From assembly GCA_029933125.1 (NCBI GenBank), contig JAOZOU010000002.1:62001-126000 (forward strand): a stretch of DNA of 64,000 nt, read 5' to 3'. Positions 16,064 to 24,694 of the stretch are shown here, in pieces. The notes under the pieces were generated by a model. It was not told the origin of the DNA. It saw only the letters and a program-made list of their open reading frames with translations, and ran no database searches. The position numbers and the translations under genes are program-made. Each line of letters begins with the position of its first letter. Position 1 is the stretch's first letter. The DNA comes from a bacterium. GTDB taxonomy: Bacteria; Arandabacterota; Arandabacteria; Arandabacterales; Arandabacteraceae.

Positions 16064-18401
16064 TGCTTCCGAGGAGCCTGTCGATCAATCTTGGCATCTT
16101 TGTTGCACCCGTATTGACGAGGTAGCTGGGGACAAGCTTCACCAGGTGCTCAAAATACCTTCTGTGAAGATTGAGGCGGTCGGGTGTTGGATCGAGTATG
16201 TAAGGATTGTAGAAGGGCTCGCTCCTTATGGTGTCGAGTACACTTCCAGAGCTTGTGTATTTGCCCTCCTCGAGGTACTTGAGAGCCTCCTCAGGCTTTA
16301 GCTCCTCTATAGCGCGTGAAACGTTATCCTTGCGCAGAATCATGAGCCAGCCAAGTGGCGAACGCTTCACATACTTCCCAATACCACCGATCCAGTAGGG
16401 GTCAAGCATTGCTCTTGAATACCTGGAAGCCCAGTAGCAATGGGTCTCACCGCGATCGAGATAGCAATCTTCAAGATTCTCACACTTGGTGTTGAGACAG
16501 TCTTCCTTGCTTGTCACAACATTTTCAAGTTTGCTTCTATCAAAAAGGGGAGCCAGATAGGGATAAGATCTTGCAACCCTTGTTCTCACATAGAACTTTC
16601 TTTCAGAGATATCGGCGATTGCCTCCCTTGGGGTATAGCGGACGAAGAAGCAATCGTTCGAATGGATTCTCGCCCTTTCGTTCAGAAGGAGACCGTAGCA
16701 TAGGGTTCCTCTGCCAACTCCGGGCGGAGCAATTATCGCCAGGGCTTTGCCATCAAATTCGATACAGGCTCCGTGTATCGTATGGGTATCAGCCTGGCGT
16801 CCAACAACATCCGTAACTATCCCCAATGCCCATCTTCTTACCTGTTCATATGAGTCACAGTTGACAATTATACCTGTTCTGGTTTCAGCATTGTAGAAAG
16901 CTCTGGGTTCTCTGCCCGCAATTCCGATTACAGCATAGACGATTGCGTGGGGTTCGAGGTCACTTTCCAATTCGGCCGGGTACCAGTTATCGATCCAGAA
17001 CTCATGCAGGTGCTTGACATTGGTGCGAAGTTGCACAACGACCCCGGCTATGTTGGCATTCCACTCATAGTAGGCGTCGTGCGTCAGATGCTCTTCTATT
17101 TCGCCAAGAAGTGATTCTCTTATCTTAAGATTGATATCGGTTTCAGCTTCAACCGTCCCTTTGACCTGCGTTATAGTATTATCAAGACTTATCCGCCTTA
17201 TCTTGCGAGCCGTTCTGAGCTTCGACATCGCATCAGCAATTCTTTCCATCCCCTTCTCTAGGTTTTCCATCGATGTAGCATAGGAAATTCTTATACACCT
17301 ATCGTTGCCAAAGGCGTTGCCCGGAACAATTGCAACATTTGCAAATTTGAGAAGGTAATAAGCAAGACCATAGGAATTTCTGATGAGCATACCTTTGTAC
17401 TCTTTCTCATAGTAGGATGAGACATTTGGAAAGACATAGAAGGCACCTCTGGGTTCAAGGCATGAGATGTTGGGGATCTGGCGCAATCTTTGAAGAACAA
17501 AGTTTCTTCTTCGCTGAAACTCTGAGACCATCTGATTCACATCCATCTGGGGTCCCCTGAGTGCCTCGAGGGCAGCCATTTGGGAGATTGATGATGCATT
17601 TGATGTATTGTGACTCTGAACTTTCGCCATTGCGGCGATTATCTCCTTGGGTCCAGCTGCATAGCCCAGTCTCCAGCCAGTCATCGAATAAGCCTTTGAT
17701 ACGCCATTTACGATGACTGTCTTCTGCTTTATCTCTTCACTCAGACTTGCAATGCTTGTGAATCGGAAGGCGTCATAGACAAGCTTCTCATAGATCTCAT
17801 CAGCTACTATGATGAGGCCCTCCTTAACTGCTATTGAGCAGAGGCTAAGCAGCTCCTCTTTTGTATAAGCTGTACCTGTCGGGTTTGAGGGATTGTTGAG
17901 AATAAGTGCCTTGGTAGCGAAGCTGATTGCAGCCTCAAGGTCCTTAGGCCTGAGCTTGAATTCATCCTCCTCACGAGTTTCAACAATTACAGGTTTCCCC
18001 CCGGCAAGAATCACCTGCTGAGGATATGAAACCCAATAGGGAGATGGCACTATCACCTCGTCCCCTTCGTTCAGGACAGCCATGAAAAAGTTGTAGAGGC
18101 AGTTCTTAGCACCACTTGAAACGATGATTTCATCGATGCTGTAGTCAACGTTATTGTCACGCTTAAGCTTCTGAACAATCGTTTGCCGCAATTCCGGTAT
18201 GCCCTGATTGGCAGTGTACTTGGTGAAGTTGGAATCGATTGCACGCTTGCCAGCCTGTTTCACATTCTCAGGCGTTGGGAAGTCGGGTTCGCCCACGCTG
18301 AGATCGATTACGTCTATTCCTTGAGCAGCAAGTTCTTTAGCCTTAGCTGTTATTCTCAGCGTCTCGCTAGCTCCAACTCTTGCTATTCTGTCCGATGTCA
18401 T
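16053..18401 (-). CDS. Class I aminotransferase fused to a PEPCK/HPr-kinase-like domain
   Basis: A 782-residue chain with two unrelated halves. Residues 1-395 are a complete class I (aspartate-type) aminotransferase. It has S-V-G-E-P-D-F-P near the N-terminus, N-N-P-S-N-P-T-G, D-E-I-Y-E, and the PLP lysine at 236 in S-K-A-Y-S-M-T-G-W-R. Residues about 400-782 resemble the nucleotide-binding half of PEP carboxykinases and HPr kinases. A P-loop-like P-P-G-V-G-R-G-T (559-566) has Arg where the catalytic Lys is expected. An N-D-C-F-F-V stretch stands at the kinase-2 position. The order of blocks parallels the PEPCK encoded at 19954-21822. The 3-base gap after the flotillin gene shows co-transcription. 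The C-terminal half may bind rather than hydrolyse nucleotide. An assembly-made fusion is possible. Confidence 0.8.
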   Translation of the reverse strand: MTSDRIARVGASETLRITAKAKELAAQGIDVIDLSVGEPDFPTPENVKQAGKRAIDSNFTKYTANQGIPELRQTIVQKLKRDNNVDYSIDEIIVSSGAKNCLYNFFMAVLNEGDEVIVPSPYWVSYPQQVILAGGKPVIVETREEDEFKLRPKDLEAAISFATKALILNNPSNPTGTAYTKEELLSLCSIAVKEGLIIVADEIYEKLVYDAFRFTSIASLSEEIKQKTVIVNGVSKAYSMTGWRLGYAAGPKEIIAAMAKVQSHNTSNASSISQMAALEALRGPQMDVNQMVSEFQRRRNFVLQRLRQIPNISCLEPRGAFYVFPNVSSYYEKEYKGMLIRNSYGLAYYLLKFANVAIVPGNAFGNDRCIRISYATSMENLEKGMERIADAMSKLRTARKIRRISLDNTITQVKGTVEAETDINLKIRESLLGEIEEHLTHDAYYEWNANIAGVVVQLRTNVKHLHEFWIDNWYPAELESDLEPHAIVYAVIGIAGREPRAFYNAETRTGIIVNCDSYEQVRRWALGIVTDVVGRQADTHTIHGACIEFDGKALAIIAPPGVGRGTLCYGLLLNERARIHSNDCFFVRYTPREAIADISERKFYVRTRVARSYPYLAPLFDRSKLENVVTSKEDCLNTKCENLEDCYLDRGETHCYWASRYSRAMLDPYWIGGIGKYVKRSPLGWLMILRKDNVSRAIEELKPEEALKYLEEGKYTSSGSVLDTIRSEPFYNPYILDPTPDRLNLHRRYFEHLVKLVPSYLVNTGATKMPRLIDRLLGSIIH

Positions 18402-18404
18402 CCG

Positions 18405-19808
18405 CTATTCCTCAGATTTGGTTTCGTTTTTTTCCTCAGCCTGGGTCTTATCTTTACGTCCAATATTGGTGAGAATTTCCTTGAGTTGCTTTCCACCGAG
18501 AGCTTCAACAACTGCAGGCAGTTGAGCCATTATGCTTGCGACCTCACCTGTTATCTTTGAAGCTCCGAGAGGACCTTCACCTGAACCCCCAACGATTACT
18601 ATCTTGTCAACCTTTGAGAGGGGCTCTGCAATTGCCTTGGCTATCGATGGAAGCACATCAATGAACATCTGATAGACTGCTGCCTGATTGTATTCCCGCC
18701 ATGATTCAGCCTTCTTCTTCATCGCCTCTGCCTCAGCAACGCCCCTGGCTTTAAGGATTTCGACTTCGGCACTACCTTCGAGCTTACGAGCGACAGCTCT
18801 TCCTTTTGCCTGCATCTCCTGGCGGAAGCTTTCAGCCTCTGCTGGCTTGCGAACTGTTGCCTCGAGCTCCTTCTCCTTGCGCTTTATCTCCATCTCCTCT
18901 ATTTCCACTTGTTTCCTCTTGGCAATCAGGATTGCTTCAGCCTCCTGTTTCTTGATTTCCTGGCTGAGGCGTTGCCTTTCGAGTTCGTATGCTGCATCGG
19001 CTTTTGCTCTTTCCTGATTGACAGCAGCTTGATACTGAGCACGCTTGGCCTCGTAGTCTCTTGTAGCTTCAGCAACTTCGGTCTCAGCCTGAAGTTTGGC
19101 TATGTCACCCTCCTTGCGTGCCTTTGCTGCTTTTATTGCTGCTTCCTTGGCTGATTCAGCCTCAGCAACTTCGGCATCATGCCTAGCCTTTGCTATCTGA
19201 GGCCTTCCAAGGGCTTCGAGATAGCCCTGAGAATCAGAGATGTCGGTTATGGAGAAAGAGATTATTGACAAGCCAAGGCGATTGAAATCCTGCTGGACTG
19301 CTTTCTCCACAATGTCTCCAAAATCCTTGCGGTTGCGATATATCTGTTCAACGCTCATCGTACCAATCGCTGCTCTCACATGCCCTTCAATAATCTGATG
19401 GGCTATTTCTTTCATGCCTTCAACACCCTTGCCAAGGAAGAGCTCGGCTGCGAGTCTTATTGAATGATCATCGGTTTTTACTCTAACCTGGGAGGTACCT
19501 TCGATTGCAATGGGGATACCCTGGGATGAAAGCACCTCAGATGTCTTGATCTCCACAGTGAAGACCTCAAGAGGTAGGACCTCAGCTCTTTCGACCAAGG
19601 GAAGAACGAAGGTGCCTCCGCCAATATGTGTGCGGTATCCGATCCTCTTCTTTGTGCCATCTGGCTCAACGACTGTTCGCTTGAGACCACCAGAGACGAT
19701 CAATACCTCATTGGGACCTACCTTGCGGTATTGCTTGGCTATGGCAATTATGACAATTGCAACAATTGCTGCTATCACACCTACGATAGTGATCGTTTCC
19801 ATAGGCAT
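18405..19808 (-). CDS. Flotillin-like SPFH/band-7 membrane scaffold protein
   Basis: A 467-residue flotillin-type protein. An N-terminal hydrophobic anchor (residues about 5-25) is followed by an SPFH domain (about 30-210), including the G-G-G-T-F-V-L-P segment. A long alanine- and glutamate-rich coiled coil spans about 210-380, and the C-terminal region carries G-G-S-G-E-G. Flotillins oligomerise on the cytoplasmic side of the membrane and organise microdomains. A GGGGGA ribosome site supports the ATG at 19808. It is the first gene of a two-gene unit with the aminotransferase-PEPCK-like fusion. Its promoter is interlocked with that of the divergent PEPCK gene, which suggests linked expression. 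Confidence 0.88.
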   Translation of the reverse strand: MPMETITIVGVIAAIVAIVIIAIAKQYRKVGPNEVLIVSGGLKRTVVEPDGTKKRIGYRTHIGGGTFVLPLVERAEVLPLEVFTVEIKTSEVLSSQGIPIAIEGTSQVRVKTDDHSIRLAAELFLGKGVEGMKEIAHQIIEGHVRAAIGTMSVEQIYRNRKDFGDIVEKAVQQDFNRLGLSIISFSITDISDSQGYLEALGRPQIAKARHDAEVAEAESAKEAAIKAAKARKEGDIAKLQAETEVAEATRDYEAKRAQYQAAVNQERAKADAAYELERQRLSQEIKKQEAEAILIAKRKQVEIEEMEIKRKEKELEATVRKPAEAESFRQEMQAKGRAVARKLEGSAEVEILKARGVAEAEAMKKKAESWREYNQAAVYQMFIDVLPSIAKAIAEPLSKVDKIVIVGGSGEGPLGASKITGEVASIMAQLPAVVEALGGKQLKEILTNIGRKDKTQAEEKNETKSEE

Positions 19809-19838
19809 AGAGTAATCCCCCTTTGTTTCTTGTCAGGA

Positions 19839-19888
19839 TTGTTATCTACACGGGTCTGCATTATAATCACTGTTGTTTGGCGTTGCAA
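19839..19888. promoter_or_regulatory. Divergent promoters sharing an overlapping -10 element
   Basis: On the plus strand, TTGTTA (19839-19844), 17 bases, then TATAAT (19862-19867) drives the PEPCK gene. On the minus strand, TTGCAA (19883-19888), 17 bases, then TATAAT (complement of 19860-19865) drives the flotillin gene. The two -10 boxes overlap inside the palindrome ATTATAAT. RNA polymerase could probably occupy only one direction at a time. Confidence 0.6.
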
Positions 19889-19953
19889 CTAAATTCGCTT
19901 ATCGTTTATCATTGCACTGAGTGCTTTGGCAAGCTAAGAGCACAGGGGGAGAC

Positions 19954-21822
19954 ATGGCAGATATCTACGATGTAGAAGCTTACAGGAGATTTGTTGAGAA
20001 CCTCTATCCGCTTCTTAAGGGGAAGAACATCCGTTCGGTTAGTCTCAACGATCTCAGAGGTCCTGCTCTTGAGACTGGTCGCAGAACACGCTTTGGTTCT
20101 TATGGATGGAGATCGGCGATATCGAGTAGAATTGCCCCTAAGACAGTCTATCTTGGCAGTGAAGACGTTCGCCTTCCGCATCTGACCGATCTGCAGAAAA
20201 GCATAATAGCGAGAGCACCTGAGGAGCTCCACAACGTTCTCCACTTCATGCGAACCCTTCCCTTCGTTCATCTCAAGCGACAGATGGGGCACAACTCGGA
20301 GTACAATCCACTTTGCAACCTCTACATGTCCGTTGCCGATCCCAAGAACTATCGCATCGCCTATATGTGGGGTAACACTTTGCGGGAGCCTAGCAAAGAT
20401 CCGGGCCCAGAGTTTATCATGATTCACATTCCTGAGGAGCATAGCTTGAGGCAGCAGGTGCTTGTGCTGCCTGAGCACAACATAAATATCGCTCTTGGCA
20501 CAGACTATATGGGTGAGGATAAGAAGGGTTTCCTTAGGCAGGCCATGTGGTATGCCGACGAAAGGGGAATGCTGGGGCTTCATGCTGGCACGAAGATAGT
20601 AACCATAAGAGGGGTCGATGGGAAGCTAAGGCGCTATGGAGTGCTGATGTTTGGGTTAACTGCAACAGGCAAGTCGACATGGTCTTGCCATCCTCTTGGG
20701 CTTAACTATAAGGAAGGTGAAGGGACTGAGGTTATCCAAGATGACATTGTATTTCTAAGAAGTGATGGTTCAGCACTTGGCAGTGAACCCAAAGGCTTCT
20801 TTGTAAAAACAGACGTTGATAAGCGCTATCAGGAGGCTCTATACAACGCCCTTATTGATAAGACAGCCCTTTTTGAGAATGTGATGATAGATGCTGAAGG
20901 CAATGTCGATTTTCTCGATGAGACCCTCTGTGCAAACGGAAGGGCAGTGATTCAACGTGATAAGCTGTGGATTAAGGTTGGTCGCAAGCGCCGTAGCATA
21001 AGTGCAAAAACTGTGAACCTTCCTCCCCTTGATGAACTTGACGGACTTGTGTTCGCCTTCATAACCAGGCGCAATACGATAATGAGCTTTGCCCAAAGAC
21101 TTACACCAGAGCAAGGTGTGCTTGCATATCTCTGGGGTGAGTCGACTCATAGTTTTGCCTCACAGCCTCACAGGGCTGGTGAGTCAGTAAGGATAGTTGG
21201 GACAGATCCGTTTATCATAGGTTCACGCGGGCGTAAGGTGAATCGCTTCTACAGGATAGTGAAGGAATTGGTAGAGAGATATCCTGGCAAGGTTCACTTC
21301 TACCAGTACAACACAGGTGGAATTGGCGAGATTATTGAGGAGACAGAGGAAGGTGGAGTGAAGAAGAAGAATGTAGTGAGAAAGGCCAAGCGGGTACCCA
21401 TTGATCTTATGGCTGCAATTCAGCGTGGGGATCTGAGAGGAACCAATTCCTATGAGATGGGGCTCTTTGGGACTGAGGAGATTATTAAGGTTGAGGGGAA
21501 AGCGATTGGCAAAGAATATGATCCCCACAATTTCTACTCGCAGGAGGAGATCGAAAGATACCTGAGAGACATCATAGAAGGTCGAATGAAATTTACCGAG
21601 GATGTTGCCGACGAGGGCCTCGACAAGGAGATTGTAGAAATGGCTGAAAAGTCATCTGAAATATTGCCCAGATCAAGGGAGAAGGTGTTTGTGAGTAGGG
21701 GGGAGGGGAAGCAGGGATCTCCAGAGGTGGAGAAGCCTCAAGAGCAGGAACGATCACCTGTTGAGCGTTTCTGGCAACCTTTATCAAGGTTACCTTCACC
21801 TGGCAAGTGGCGTAAGCGTTAG
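19954..21822 (+). CDS. pckA: Divergent ATP-type phosphoenolpyruvate carboxykinase
   Basis: A 622-residue PEP carboxykinase-like protein, interconverting oxaloacetate and PEP with a nucleotide. Diagnostic blocks are the Y-M-G-E-D-K-K-G-F segment, the metal-site region G-L-H-A-G-T, the P-loop G-L-T-A-T-G-K-S-T (234-242) and kinase-2 Q-D-D-I-V-F (from 262). It also shows F-E-N-V-M-I-D with the following N-G-R-A-V. The family norms are G-x-S-G-T-G-K-T and D-D-E-H-G, so this is a divergent branch. About 90 extra C-terminal residues are charged and proline-rich. The ATG at 19954 is used because GGGGGAG precedes it. In an organism with citrate lyase and fumarate reductase it could link oxaloacetate to PEP for gluconeogenesis or fermentation. 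Confidence 0.82.
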   Translation: MADIYDVEAYRRFVENLYPLLKGKNIRSVSLNDLRGPALETGRRTRFGSYGWRSAISSRIAPKTVYLGSEDVRLPHLTDLQKSIIARAPEELHNVLHFMRTLPFVHLKRQMGHNSEYNPLCNLYMSVADPKNYRIAYMWGNTLREPSKDPGPEFIMIHIPEEHSLRQQVLVLPEHNINIALGTDYMGEDKKGFLRQAMWYADERGMLGLHAGTKIVTIRGVDGKLRRYGVLMFGLTATGKSTWSCHPLGLNYKEGEGTEVIQDDIVFLRSDGSALGSEPKGFFVKTDVDKRYQEALYNALIDKTALFENVMIDAEGNVDFLDETLCANGRAVIQRDKLWIKVGRKRRSISAKTVNLPPLDELDGLVFAFITRRNTIMSFAQRLTPEQGVLAYLWGESTHSFASQPHRAGESVRIVGTDPFIIGSRGRKVNRFYRIVKELVERYPGKVHFYQYNTGGIGEIIEETEEGGVKKKNVVRKAKRVPIDLMAAIQRGDLRGTNSYEMGLFGTEEIIKVEGKAIGKEYDPHNFYSQEEIERYLRDIIEGRMKFTEDVADEGLDKEIVEMAEKSSEILPRSREKVFVSRGEGKQGSPEVEKPQEQERSPVERFWQPLSRLPSPGKWRKR

Positions 21823-21823
21823 G

Positions 21824-21852
21824 TTGACCTGGAGCAAAATTTGTGGTAGAAT
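21824..21852 (+). promoter_or_regulatory. Sigma-70-like promoter of a candidate small RNA
   Basis: TTGACC (21824-21829), a 17-base spacer and TAGAAT (21847-21852), each one base off consensus, begin two bases after the PEPCK stop codon. No open reading frame follows on this strand before a strong terminator, so the promoter appears to serve a short untranslated RNA. Confidence 0.55.
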
Positions 21853-21858
21853 AGCGGT

Positions 21859-21954
21859 TGATGAAAGGGGAAAACCGGGGATCGGCTTTGCGATAGCGTC
21901 TGGGTAGTTCAAATCTCTCTTGTGGAGTGGAAATGCCCAGACGCTCCTTTTTTT
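21859..21954 (+). ncRNA. Candidate small RNA, about 95 nt
   Basis: The stretch between a near-consensus promoter and an intrinsic terminator would give an RNA of about 95 nucleotides. It has no start codon with a ribosome site and no sizeable frame. A short 5' stem (ATCG/CGAT around 21881-21894) and a long 3' terminator arm are visible; the 31-base apical loop contains a CTC/GAG pairing. It does not match 4.5S, 6S, tmRNA or a tRNA by eye. It could also be an alternative 3' end of the PEPCK transcript. Confidence 0.4.
21895..21954 (+). terminator. Rho-independent terminator after pckA / small RNA
   Basis: A 10-bp perfect stem (21895-21904 with 21936-21945) closes a 31-base loop and is followed by CC and seven T (21948-21954). 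It ends 13 bases before the stop codon of the convergent minus-strand gene. Confidence 0.75.
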
Positions 21955-21967
21955 GCTCGCCAAAACA

Positions 21968-23164
21968 TCAACTCTGAGGCTTCTTACTGTTACGATCTTG
22001 TCGCGCTACACCCTGAATCCTGATGTGGGCTCGTCTTGTGCTGCCTGAAATGCAGTAATCATCCTTCACCCAGACATAGATTGTGTTAATAAGAGGCTGC
22101 GTTACAACATAAGGAACGTTGCGAGGGTACACCCAATTCGCATGGTCTGAGGCATCAAGCCAACTCGTTGGAATCTCTGGATCGTTTACCTGAAACTGTA
22201 GATCGGTAACCTTCGTAGCATACTGTCCTGCGGTGAGATCCACTCTGAAGTGAATTGTATCCCCTATTGCAACAGGTACTGGAATGTTCATAAGGGTTGT
22301 ATCTCCCGAGGTCGATCGACAGGCGATTGGGCTTCCTAGGGGGCTTGTAGGAAGACCCCTATAGCAGCATATCTCAATCTGCGGCAGATTGACCTCTGTG
22401 GAATCGATGAAAATCCTTATGTGGTTGCGCCCATCTTCGAACTTGGTCTCAATTGCTCCAGCATTGTCTTTTGCCTGGACATAGAAACTCCAGGGATCGT
22501 CTTCCGCAAGCCTGGCAAGGCGAACTGTAACTTGGGTGGCGGTTGTCCACGCACTCCATCGCGTGTCCCAATCAGGTGGTGGCTCACCTTCTGGCCAGTC
22601 GTAATAAAGCTTCCTTGCATAGCGATAGGCAACAACTTCACCATCAACGTCAAGACCTTCCCATTTAATTGTGACACACGGTGAAAGGAAAACATCGCGT
22701 TGACCAGCCCCAACCCTTGGATAGGTTATACGGCTTCTCGGAGCAGTGGTTACTGCAGTGAAGGTAAGATGCGCTGGTGTTGGATCTACCTCGCCATCGT
22801 TGTCTATTGCCCTTACGAAGAAAGTGTAAGCATGGTATCGGATTCCGTCTGCACAGCAACTGTCAGCAAGCAGATCAAATGTATCGCTTGTGGCTTGGGT
22901 GGTTTCCCATTCGAAGAGGCTATCCAAGTAAGCAGTGGAATCGGGTCCTCCATGCCAGGCTATGTCAAATGCGACAACTTCACCGTCTGGATCGCTTCCA
23001 TTCCAGGCAAGTATGACACGATAGGATTGGTTGGAGCCAGGTTCTGGGCCGCTAACTATGAAGGTTTCCGGTGCCAGGTTTGGTCCCTGGCTTTCCTGTT
23101 TGGTGCATGAGAGCAGCACAAGGGTCAATACAAGCAAAAGCGCAAGCCTGCCATCTTTTTTCAT
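21968..23164 (-). CDS. Lipoprotein with fibronectin-III-like repeats, unknown function
   Basis: A 398-residue protein with a lipoprotein signal (lipobox V-L-L-S-C, Cys about residue 20), so it is anchored in the envelope. Two similar beta-rich units contain W-N-G-S-D-P-D-G-E-V-V-A-F and W-E-G-L-D-V-D-G-E-V-V-A-Y, patterns typical of FN3-like domains in secreted proteins of the FCB group. Eight or more cysteines occur in the mature part. No catalytic motif is recognised. It is the last gene of a three-gene minus-strand unit, separated by 3 bases from the preceding gene. A structural or binding role at the cell surface is an inference. Confidence 0.65.
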   Translation of the reverse strand: MKKDGRLALLLVLTLVLLSCTKQESQGPNLAPETFIVSGPEPGSNQSYRVILAWNGSDPDGEVVAFDIAWHGGPDSTAYLDSLFEWETTQATSDTFDLLADSCCADGIRYHAYTFFVRAIDNDGEVDPTPAHLTFTAVTTAPRSRITYPRVGAGQRDVFLSPCVTIKWEGLDVDGEVVAYRYARKLYYDWPEGEPPPDWDTRWSAWTTATQVTVRLARLAEDDPWSFYVQAKDNAGAIETKFEDGRNHIRIFIDSTEVNLPQIEICCYRGLPTSPLGSPIACRSTSGDTTLMNIPVPVAIGDTIHFRVDLTAGQYATKVTDLQFQVNDPEIPTSWLDASDHANWVYPRNVPYVVTQPLINTIYVWVKDDYCISGSTRRAHIRIQGVARQDRNSKKPQS

Positions 23165-23167
23165 GGT

Positions 23168-24052
23168 CTAAGCTCCGAAGTGGAGGCCCACCCTTAAGCC
23201 TGGGCCACCGATGTTTGTCGCTGGCGAGTTTGGGATTTTGATATTGTCAAGCTTCCATTGTCCATATCCTGTTTTTGCCCTCAAATATGATACTGTAACC
23301 TCGAGGGCGACAAAGCTCATGAGCCGATACTTGAGCTCCACGAAAGGTTCAATAGCGATGAAGTTGGCTGTGAGTCTCGATGTAACATTGAGGTCATCCA
23401 CAGCTACGCTATCGGGTGAATTGACATCGAAAATGTCCCAGGCATCATTCCAGCCGACAACATAGCGTGAGTTTCTCCTCCGCTCAACGACAATGGAGCC
23501 ACTGCCAAGGAGTATCCCGCCTGTGAGCTCATAGGATCTTGTTTGCCTCGCCAACCCGAAGATCACGCCACCGTAAGCAATTTCAACCTGAGCATACCTG
23601 GCGCATCTGTCAGGAATGCCGCTTGTCTCACCTTCAGTTGCATAGCCTCCCCCACCAATGATGAAGCAGCCTATCCGGGCATAGCCTTTTCCACCCATCA
23701 CAAAGAGATCCTCATTGATCTCCTCAATTCCCATGCGCCTTATCTGCCTGTTGATTTCCCCGAGATTGGAGAAAAGATAGCCAGCAGCGAATCCTCCTCC
23801 ACCACCAAAGCCTGCGCCACGACGAGAGCAGCGGCCGCAGGGCTTGCCGCCATGCCCTCTTGCCTGTGATTGGGCACTTGGCGATGGAGCTGCCTTTTCA
23901 ATTTTCGGAGAGACAGCACTTGTATCCTCCTCAGTTATCACGCGGAGAGGTCTGATTATGACTCCCTTGGCTTCGTTGTCCTCTTGTGTTTCGCACATAG
24001 CCTGTCCTGTGACTACAAGGAGTATTGCGAGAATGCAAGTAAACTTTGTCAT
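23168..24052 (-). CDS. Exported glycine-rich protein, possible outer-membrane barrel
   Basis: A 294-residue protein with a signal peptide (about 20 residues ending near M-C-E). A low-complexity Ser/Ala/Pro linker follows, then a C-G-R-C pair and a poly-glycine stretch. The remainder alternates polar and hydrophobic residues and ends in a G-L-R-V-G-L-H-F-G-A strand, as outer-membrane barrel proteins do. No family was recognised. A GGAGGAG ribosome site precedes the ATG. It lies 22 bases after the small basic protein gene and 3 bases before the FN3 lipoprotein gene, which suggests these envelope proteins are made together. Confidence 0.6.
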   Translation of the reverse strand: MTKFTCILAILLVVTGQAMCETQEDNEAKGVIIRPLRVITEEDTSAVSPKIEKAAPSPSAQSQARGHGGKPCGRCSRRGAGFGGGGGFAAGYLFSNLGEINRQIRRMGIEEINEDLFVMGGKGYARIGCFIIGGGGYATEGETSGIPDRCARYAQVEIAYGGVIFGLARQTRSYELTGGILLGSGSIVVERRRNSRYVVGWNDAWDIFDVNSPDSVAVDDLNVTSRLTANFIAIEPFVELKYRLMSFVALEVTVSYLRAKTGYGQWKLDNIKIPNSPATNIGGPGLRVGLHFGA

Positions 24053-24074
24053 TGTCTCCTCCCACGAGATTCGG

Positions 24075-24470
24075 TTAGGGTTTCCAATTCTTTCTGATGC
24101 TATCCCTTATCTGTTTGTAAGTCTTGCCCCGATCAAAGGCGCGTTTTATCTCGGGTGCAAACACTTTTTCATAGAAATCTCTGCCCATGCGATCGACTAT
24201 TTCCTTATCAAAGGTCCTATCGTTTTGTTCCTTTCCACCGAGCAATCTGAACTTTCTTGGCTTCTCCCGAGCCACCTTTGCTCCACGGGGAAGTCCTGTT
24301 ATCTCTTGAGGCTTTATCCTTCCGAACTTGCGGGCTGCAACAATCTTTGCGAGCCAGATGGCATAGCCTTTTGCTACATCTGATGGCATGCCTTCATTTT
24401 GCTTCTCAAGGCGGGTGTATTCTGCAAACACGTCGAATCTTCTTACAGGTGCCTTAGGTCGGATTTCCAT
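24075..24470 (-). CDS. Small basic hypothetical protein
   Basis: A 131-residue soluble, strongly basic protein that I do not recognise. It has no signal peptide, no membrane segment and no cysteine pair. A Y-A-I-W-L-A-K-I-V-A-A-R-K helix and a C-terminal R-D-F-Y-E-K-V-F-A-P-E-I-K-R segment suggest helical packing, perhaps nucleic-acid binding. The ATG at 24470 is preferred over one at 24482 because GGGAGGG lies immediately upstream; the longer start would sit on top of that site. The ribosome site touches one arm of an 8-bp inverted repeat (24478-24515). Confidence 0.6.
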   Translation of the reverse strand: MEIRPKAPVRRFDVFAEYTRLEKQNEGMPSDVAKGYAIWLAKIVAARKFGRIKPQEITGLPRGAKVAREKPRKFRLLGGKEQNDRTFDKEIVDRMGRDFYEKVFAPEIKRAFDRGKTYKQIRDSIRKNWKP

Positions 24471-24477
24471 AGTCCCT

Positions 24478-24515
24478 CCCAATTGTAACCAAACCTCGCA
24501 CCGGAGTCAATTGGG
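24478..24515 (-). promoter_or_regulatory. Inverted repeat next to a ribosome-binding site
   Basis: CCCAATTG (24478-24485) and CAATTGGG (24508-24515) can pair around a 22-base loop in the leader of the minus-strand gene starting at 24470. The proximal arm runs into the GGGAGGG ribosome site, so folding could mask part of it. The rest of the 224-base gap up to the ligase gene (24471-24694) holds nothing else I recognise. Confidence 0.35.
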
Positions 24516-24694
24516 ATAAGATTGTCGTGCGAAGTTTCCCAAAGCGATTCCGCAAGTGGAAGACTTCCAAATTTTCGCCACGAAATTCTTCATGCGGCAG
24601 GGTTTGCCTCGATAGCTCCCTCGGTGGGAATTGCCTCGCGTTGCCTTTTGAACCTTAGAACTTTCAGCTCAGCGGGCGCTTGACTGCGTGGAAA

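Noticed and set aside
21901-21925. T-arm-like GTTCAAATC stretch, suggesting a tRNA
   Set aside because: The flanking bases do not pair as a T stem and no acceptor, D or anticodon arms can be drawn. The segment is better explained as the loop of the terminator.
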